DNA of 5,816 bases from Bordetella parapertussis (GTDB taxonomy: Bacteria; Pseudomonadota; Gammaproteobacteria; Burkholderiales; SG8-39), in NCBI GenBank assembly GCA_945906975.1, contig CAMDRY010000228.1, positions 1 to 5,816 on the forward strand, given 5' to 3'. The notes beneath the pieces were generated by a model. That model was not told where the DNA came from. It searched no databases and saw nothing but the letters and a program-made list of their open reading frames with translations. The position numbers and the translations under genes were made by a program. Position 1 is the first letter of the stretch. The number at the start of each line of letters is the position of its first letter. Positions 5,745 through 5,816 of this stretch are shown piece after piece.

Positions 5745-5798
5745 CGGACTCCCTGTTTGTCATGCCGGATCAATTCCAGGATGACAGAAAAGAGTCCG
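5745..5798 (+). promoter_or_regulatory. Imperfect inverted repeat in the leader of the divergent gene
   Basis: CGGACTC (5745-5751) pairs perfectly with GAGTCCG (5792-5798), and inside it TGTCAT (5758-5763) pairs with ATGACA (5781-5786). In rightward RNA this would be a long interrupted stem covering the purine-rich ribosome-site region (AAAAGAG) just before the ATG at 5801. It could reduce translation of that gene. It could equally be a DNA-level dyad or chance. Confidence 0.3.
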
Positions 5799-5800
5799 CG

Positions 5801-5816
5801 ATGACACAGCCAGCAA
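5801..5816 (+). CDS. Start of a divergent gene, only five codons visible (product unknown)
   Basis: An ATG at 5801 opens 'MTQPA' and runs off the window. A purine-rich AAAAGAG about 6 bases upstream can serve as ribosome site. The position, divergent from a catabolic-type operon across a shared control region, makes a real gene plausible. Too little is present to name it. In this context a dihydroorotase/hydantoinase or an orotate transporter would be the expected missing functions, but nothing in the five codons shows this. Confidence 0.4.

Noticed and set aside
1..5816. CRISPR arrays, tRNA/rRNA genes, insertion sequences
   Set aside because: No regularly spaced repeats, no tRNA-like cloverleaf or rRNA stretch and no transposase motifs or terminal repeats were seen on either strand.

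Overview
This is a GC-rich window in which nearly every gene sits on the minus strand in one tight run. Base composition, gene packing and protein style fit a proteobacterium, most likely Betaproteobacteria (Burkholderiales). That assignment is an inference, because no rRNA or other phylogenetic marker is present.

Layout, left to right. (1) Bases 2-385 (+) hold the C-terminal end of an amidase-signature enzyme that begins outside the window. (2) Bases 386-571 lie between convergent genes, contain several small inverted repeats and no gene. (3) Bases 572-5643 (-) form an apparent six-gene operon, read from right to left: a PyrK-type electron-transfer subunit, a class 1B dihydroorotate dehydrogenase (PyrD), an M20-family N-carbamoyl/ureido amidohydrolase, an XRE-type regulator, an orotate phosphoribosyltransferase-like protein (PyrE-like), and a small protein of unknown function interrupted by one in-frame amber codon. 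The first four genes overlap or nearly abut, and the last two junctions are 23 and 19 bases. (4) Bases 5644-5800 are an AT-richer divergent control region with a good sigma70-type promoter for the operon, GTATC/GATAC repeats around it, and an inverted repeat beside the probable start of a rightward gene at 5801, of which only five codons are visible.

How the genes may work together (inference). PyrD plus PyrK would form the NAD-linked, FMN/FAD/2Fe-2S dihydroorotate dehydrogenase. Next to an M20 ureido-hydrolase and its own regulator, this looks less like pyrimidine synthesis than orotate breakdown: orotate to dihydroorotate, ring opening to N-carbamoyl-aspartate, then hydrolysis to aspartate, CO2 and ammonia. 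This route is known biochemically from orotate-fermenting clostridia. The ring-opening dihydroorotase and an orotate transporter are not visible; the divergent gene at 5801 is a natural place to look. The PyrE-like protein lacks the catalytic-loop lysine and histidine of the family, so it may not be an ordinary orotate phosphoribosyltransferase.
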